Positions 58,770 through 64,000 of a stretch of 64,000 nt of DNA are shown here, piece by piece. Origin of the DNA: Turbatrix aceti (lineage: Eukaryota > Nematoda > Chromadorea > Rhabditida > Panagrolaimidae); contig OZ017767.1 of assembly GCA_963969345.1 (NCBI GenBank), positions 12,211,057 through 12,275,056 on the forward strand. The letters run 5' to 3'. Under the pieces are notes generated by a model. The model was not told the DNA's origin, did no database searches, and worked only from the letters and a program-made list of their open reading frames with translations. The translations under genes and the position numbers were made by a program. How positions within the stretch are numbered: the stretch's first letter is position 1; every line of letters begins with the position of its first letter.

Positions 58770-61700
58770 ATGGCGGAAAAACGCAAACTCTTACAAGAAG
58801 TCGAAAAAACGTACAAAAAGGCTAGTTACCAAGCTTTTTTACACCACATTTTATAAAAATTTTCTTTTTATAGGTCGATGAAGGAATCGAGATATTCGAA
58901 GAAATCATGACCAAAATGTACGAAGCTAACAGCGAAAATCAACGTGATAAATTTCAAGACGATTTGAAAAGGGAAATTAAAAAGCTTCAAAGACTGCGTG
59001 ATAACATCAAGAATTGGCAAATTTCGTCGGAAGTCAAGGTTTGACATTGATTTCTATAATTTGAAACTGTAAAATAAGATAACATTTGACAACAATAACT
59101 TTTGTTGCTTTGTGTTAGGATATGAGATTCTGTACACAGTATTTTGGGTCTATATCAGTTACTTTTCGAGTTGCGTATTTACGTGCATATTTTTGTTACG
59201 GTATTCTTTCTAAATATTTATTTTTATTAAAATTCCAAAACTAAGGCAATTCGTTGCAGGACAAGGACAAGTTGGCAACGTATCGAAGACTCATCGAAAC
59301 CAAGATGGAGGCGTTCAAGGACATTGAACGCGAGAACAAAACAAAGCCCCACAGCAAGCAGGGTCTGTCTGCCGAGGAGAAACTTGATCCGAAGGAGAAG
59401 GAAAAAGCCCGGGTCATTGATTGGCTGAAGGAAAAGATTCGCCTCATTGAGGACGCCATCGATAGAACGGAAGTTGAGATGGAAGCCATCGCTTCGACAG
59501 CTGTTGGACGAAAGCGTAAAAACAAGGACGAAAATAACAAAAAGCTGGATGAACTTAATAAGTTCAAGGAACGACTCAACTATCACACAACTAACCTGGA
59601 GGTTTGCATGAGACTCGTTACCAATAACGATAAGGATGCCAGCGAGGTTTTTGACACCCTTGGCGAGGCTGTCGATACGTACGTCGAATCGCTCTCACCG
59701 GATGCTGATGGTGATCCGGAGGATTTTGACCCCTATAGTAAGTTTTTATGAAATCAGTAAAACATTTTGATAATTTTTGCAATAGGTTTTGTGTTAACTT
59801 TTTGGGGCAAATTCATTAATTAACTTTTATTTGAGTTAGCACGCGCCAAATCTTGTCTTTAGAGAGAGGCGTACGTTAATATTATTATCTCTGCTGTAGT
59901 TAGTTAACTATTTTTTTTAGTTTGTTGTTGTAATCAACCGGATGTTGCACAACACAAAATGTCCTATTTTTTATTTTCGAAATTTTGCCACTTTGGTTTT
60001 GACCAGAGTTGTCGACCGAGCCGAGCATCGAGCCGAGCGGCTCGAGGACCACCGAGCCGAGCCGAGCGGCTCGAATGCTCGACTCGGCAATTTTGGCTCG
60101 GTCGACAACTCTGGTTTTGACGAAAAAAAAACAATCCTCACTAAAGTGTGAAGAGTGTTTTCACTGTTTTCAATTTTTGGCCAATTTTTTTTCGTCGTTT
60201 GTGTTTTATCACATTTTATTATGTGTAGTCCTTTAACTTTAAGTTTACTAATGGATCTCTAATTAGTGTTTTTTCGTTCTTTTTTATAATGTTTTTTTGC
60301 GCTGTCACGTGCTTTTGTTACGTAATTAGGCCAGCATTTAAAATACGTTGTTTACGCAGCCCATTCAAAGCCGGTTGTTTTTGAGCAAATTTTTCATTTT
60401 GTAGGCTTGTACGAAGAATTGGACATCGTAGACTTCATCCCGCAACTCACCGGCGTGACGACGACTTCTGTCGACGAAGAGCGGGAAGAACACGCTCAGC
60501 GTGGATCTTCTAACGGTTCCCCGACTTCTGAATCCAAGCTTGGCGGCTCGTTGACTGGAATTGGCGCCGCAACTCCTGCCGACGCCGGTGCTCCGGCAGC
60601 TGTGGGTTCCAAGCTGATGCGAACGCTCTCAAGTCAGCCGAAGGGCTCTGGCTCGTCTGTCAGCGTGTCAGTGGACGAGCAACAGCTTCAGCAACAACAT
60701 CAGACGTCCCCGACGGCTGCTGTGCCCCAAATTTCTCCTCCTGTCATGTTGACCGCTGTGTCTGCGGCGTCTCCGATTGCGGCAACGGTTGCTGCTGCGG
60801 CGCAGTCGTCGGTATCCGCCACGTCGGCTCCTCATTCGGTGGCAGCGCCTACGCCTCCTCCGACCAAGCCGTACAGCAGCGTTCTGGCTGGCTTAAAGTC
60901 CGCGGCTGCGGCTGCGGCTGCTGCTGCTGCTGCGGCGGCAGCTTCTGCGAATCCCACGGCTATGAACTCTGGATCGCCTGCGCCGTCTTTGCTTTCCGTT
61001 GGTTTGGTCGATTTGCCTGATTTTGGGAAGAGCCTTCCCGATCAGCATACTGTGGCGTCCGTATTGGCTTCGCCGCCTCCGCCGATGTCCGCTACAGCTC
61101 CGAACACGCCTGCCACTCATCAGGCTCCCCCGTCGGGATCTTTGAGATCTATCATGTTGGTGAGTTATTTTTTTTAGAAATAATCAGTTATGAACGGCAA
61201 TTTAAAAAATAGGTTTTTGCAATTTTTTGGTGTTTTTGTACAAAACTAATTAACAATATGACATTATCGTAATTAGAAATATACCGTTACCCAACGAAGA
61301 ACTATTATTTCGCTTTTTAGGAAAAATCTGCCGCTGCTGCAGCCGCAAAATCCGCAGCGGCGGCTGCTGCCGATGCCGCAGCTCTCCATCAGCGTCAACA
61401 ATCCGAGCAGAATATCTCTACCCCGACGCTGATGACGACCACTCCATCGCTCCTGACGGGGCCGTCTGCTTCGGCCACTGCTGCGAGTGGTGCCATTCCA
61501 CCCGGAGCCTCTGCAGACGACCTGCTACTTCGAGAACTTGTTCAGTGCAAGAAGAACTCCAAATCCGAGTCGATTACCGCGATTCCCGCCTGGTTGGGCG
61601 TCTCTCCGCTTGGACCGATTTCGCTATCCCAGGAGCAAAAGCAGCACATGGATCGTCTCCAGCGTGCGTTCGAGCATCGTCCAACGCGCTTCGACAGCGA

Positions 61701-62146
61701 GCCTCAGCGTCCTCAGCTACCAAGGATTCCATTCCAGACTTATGCGTCCTATCCGCAGTCGCAGAATCCTATCTTTCAGACAATTGACTATTACCTCAGG
61801 CTAACACCCGATACTTTGCTTTTCATCTTCTACTACATGGAAGTGGGTTTTTTTTGCGAAAAAGTGAAGTTTAACCTACTTATACTTTTTTTTTCAGGGC
61901 TCAAAAGCACAACTCCTTGCAGCGCAGGCCCTCAAGAAGCTTTCATGGCGTTTTCATACGAAGTACCTGATGTGGTTCCAGCGCCACGAAGAGCCCAAGA
62001 TGATTACCGACGAGTACGAACAAGGCAGCTATGTTTACTTCGATTTTGAGAGATGGACTCAAAAGAAGAAAGAATCCTTCGTATTTGAATATCGCTATCT
62101 TGAAGACCGAGATCTGACCCCACTTCTTCAAGGCGAAGGACAATAG
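58770..62146 (+). CDS. ntl-3: CCR4-NOT complex subunit 3 (CNOT3)
   Basis: Scaffold subunit of the cytoplasmic/nuclear deadenylase complex. Six exons: 58770-58820, 58874-59038, 59260-59737, 60405-61159, 61321-61842 and 61898-62146; 739 residues. The N-terminal coiled coil is diagnostic ([56 protein letters not shown]). A Ser/Pro/Ala-rich middle contains poly-Ala runs (residues about 405-425 and again early in exon 5). The C-terminal NOT box includes [31 protein letters not shown] and [11 protein letters not shown]. Intron 1 must use a GC donor (AAG|GCTAGT) to keep frame. A small hAT-like element sits in intron 3. The stop is 66 bp from the convergent fah-1 stop. Confidence 0.96.
60004..60113. 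mobile_element. 110-bp hAT-like MITE in ntl-3 intron 3
   Basis: CAGAGTTGTCGACCGAGCC to GGCTCGGTCGACAACTCTG, with an exact 8-bp target duplication GTTTTGAC (59996-60003, 60114-60121). The core is made of GAGCCGAGCGGCTCGA palindromes. The first eight bases match the CAGAGTTG family at 2265 and 37860. Confidence 0.88.
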
Positions 62147-62212
62147 AAGGTCTGTTAAGTAAATATTTTTTTCTTATTCGGAAACCACACATTGGAAACG
62201 AACGAGCAACTT

Positions 62213-63731
62213 TCAAATCTTGGGTAGAGCAGGCAAAAGAACGCCCTTGCATTCGCCGAAACCGATGCGGACGTTTCCGTTGTCAGAAAAGCCGCGGATA
62301 GACACTTCGTCGTCATCCTGGATGAATTTCCTGGTCTGCGTGCCGCCGACCGCGACGGTACGGGTGCCGCGCCACGAGAGCTCGAGCATCGATCCAAACT
62401 GCGATTCTTCAGGTCCGGAAACTGTGCCTGATCCAAGGAGGTCGCCTGCATTGAGATTGCACCCGTTGATGGCGTGATGCACTAGTTGTTGCTTGAGCGT
62501 CCAGTAGAGGTGACGGAAGTTGGTGTTACTGACGACGTGGTGTGTGGGGGCATCGGAAGCTGAAAACACACCGCCATAAACTTGTACATGGAGCTTTTAA
62601 AACAAAAAATAGCTTGTTCAGTTTTCGGTTTACAAAAAAGTTATCGCGTATTTTTTTTCTATTTTTTTTCTAAAACGCACGTTTGATAGCGACGGACAGC
62701 TGAATGTCGATAGAATACGGATCGTCATGCCTGAGGTAAGCCAGAGGAGCGGGATCCTGTGGGGGGTTAGCCACAAGGAAGGGCCTGAGAGCGTCCATCG
62801 TTACCACCCACGGCGAAATTGTCGTGCCGAAGGATTTGCCCAAAAATGGACCGAGAGGTACGTACTCCCACTTCTGAATGTCACGCGCACTCCAGTCGTT
62901 CATCAGCACCATGCCGAAGATTCTGTCTTCAGCATCGGCCATCGACACTGGCGTGCCCAGAGGATTTGATTTCCCGCCGACGAAAAATGCCATTTCGAGT
63001 TCAAAATCGACTAGGTTCGACGGCCGAAAAGTCGGTGCTTCTGTTCCGTCGGCGATTGTCTGGCCCCAGGGCCGGCGAATCGGGCTTCCAGACACAACGA
63101 CACTGGAGGCACGACCATGGTACCCGACCGGCAGCCACTTCCAATTCGGCATGAGTGCATTGTCTTTGCCACGGAACATGATGCCGACGTTTGTTGCGTG
63201 CTGGATGGAAGAATAAAAGTCAGTGTAGTCGCCAATCTTTGCGGGCAGGTGAAGCACCGCGTCGGATTGCTTGACCAAGGCCCGAGCAAGCAGGGCAGTG
63301 TTGTCCCGGAGTTCTGGGTTGTCAGCAGACAGGAGAGACTGGATCCTGGCACGCGCCTCGGCCCAAGCCAAGCGAGGCAGCGCCATGAGGGGGTTTAGGG
63401 CGTCGGCTTGGAAGACATCTTGGTGGTCAATAAGATACGGGCCGGTAAACAGATGGCTGACAATGGACAAATCAAGGATAGAATCGCCAATTGCGACGCC
63501 TACTTTTTTTCTCGGCTGGAAAAAGGATATTTCAGTTTTTTTTCGCTTTATCAATACATATATTGTGAGACTTTATCTATATTTAACAGTTTACGGTTCT
63601 CTTCAGATTTAAAATTTTTGGGCATTCAAAAAACCTACGTTATCACTCGTTGAAAAGATCCCATAAGGCAGATTTTCGATAGGAAAATCACTACCCGCCG
63701 GCACGGTGATAAAAGACGTTAGCGGAGCCAT
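62213..63731 (-). CDS. fah-1: fumarylacetoacetase
   Basis: Last enzyme of tyrosine degradation, hydrolysing fumarylacetoacetate to fumarate and acetoacetate; cytosolic. Exons 63731-63639, 63515-62681 and 62559-62213 give 424 residues, the normal length. N-terminal SH3-like domain: [26 protein letters not shown]. Catalytic segment: [16 protein letters not shown], with the active-site His in SIQHATN. Metal and substrate residues: [24 protein letters not shown] and [17 protein letters not shown]-terminal: [18 protein letters not shown] and [16 protein letters not shown]. No key residue is missing. It lies tail to tail with ntl-3. Confidence 0.96.
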
Positions 63732-64000
63732 TTAGACGTTAAATGAGACTGTTGTGGCCTATAATATACTCTGTTTACCACTCTTTTCAACGAAAATAAA
63801 CTCGATAGCGGAACACACATCAACGAATTCGCATGGATGATGCAAGTCACTGCAAATGCGCATTGCATTGGTGGTGACCTTCGCGCATGCATGTAGAAGG
63901 GAACAAACACTGACTGCATCATGATCGCAGGCTGCGATGCGATGTGATCTTTGAACCCATCATGTTCATGTTCGAGCTTTTATGCATGGCATTGTTTCAA
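63732..64000. other. 5' flank of fah-1
   Basis: No coding feature seen before the window ends. Confidence 0.5.

Noticed and set aside
60407..60413. ntl-3 exon 4 starting as a separate gene at the TTG ([10 protein letters not shown])
   Set aside because: The acceptor at 60403-60404 and phase with exon 3 join it to the CNOT3 frame, and the sequence continues the family alignment.

Overview
The window looks like nuclear DNA of a nematode. Protein-coding genes are split by mostly short GT-AG introns with T-rich TTTCAG-type acceptors. The gene set also fits: a cuticle collagen, an ShKT-repeat secreted protein, a nematode-type nuclear hormone receptor, a serpentine chemoreceptor, an orcokinin-like (nlp-14/15-like) neuropeptide precursor, a FLYWCH protein, and clear orthologues of conserved animal genes. 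The species cannot be named from the sequence alone. Exon boundaries were worked out by hand from splice consensus and frame continuity; for every multi-exon gene given as a firm call with all its exons in the window, the exon lengths sum to a multiple of three.

Layout. 0-1.4 kb: nuclear hormone receptor (-), running off the left edge. 1.4-8.1 kb: repeat-rich intergenic DNA. 8.1-8.5 kb: Ala/Glu-rich secreted protein (-). 11.8-14.4 kb: small two-exon mitochondrial ribosomal protein L36 (+), convergent with gamma-glutamyltranspeptidase (-). 16-18 kb: repeats and one orphan exon. 19-20.2 kb: 7TM receptor (+). 20.6-22.1 kb: FLYWCH protein with a decayed MULE transposase domain (-). 22.7-23.1 kb: BolA-like protein (+). 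23.7-26.9 kb: RS/proline-rich RRM protein resembling RBM33 (-). 27.3-28.1 kb: four-ShKT secreted protein (-). 29.4-30.0 kb: neuropeptide precursor (-). 30.8-45.3 kb: about 14 kb dominated by transposons and palindromes. 46.1-47.0 kb: secreted Cys-containing protein (+). 47.3-47.7 kb: intronless, shortened CPSF30-like zinc-finger protein (+). 48.1-49.1 kb: cuticle collagen (-). 50.6-54.7 kb: phosphatidylinositol 4-kinase III beta (-). 57.4-58.1 kb: internally deleted non-LTR retrotransposon. 58.8-62.1 kb: CCR4-NOT subunit 3 (+), convergent with fumarylacetoacetase (-, 62.2-63.7 kb).

The genes do not form one pathway; they read as an ordinary autosomal-type gene neighbourhood. Housekeeping roles include mRNA deadenylation (CNOT3), 3'-end processing (CPSF30-like), Golgi lipid signalling (PI4KB), tyrosine catabolism (fumarylacetoacetase), glutathione turnover (GGT), Fe-S/redox (BolA) and mitochondrial translation (L36). 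They sit beside secreted, cuticle and signalling genes.

The most unusual material is the mobile DNA. There are two hAT-like non-autonomous families with exact or near-exact 8-bp target duplications, one of them nested inside a retrotransposon tail within an intron. Non-LTR elements are present as ultra-short 5'-truncated tails with intact target duplications. A 3.36-kb TA-flanked inverted-repeat element carries a tandem duplication and a spliceable reading frame, and a 1.06-kb element is built from TGTAGCGCTACA palindromes. I found no CRISPR array, operon-like defence system or other prokaryote-style cassette.
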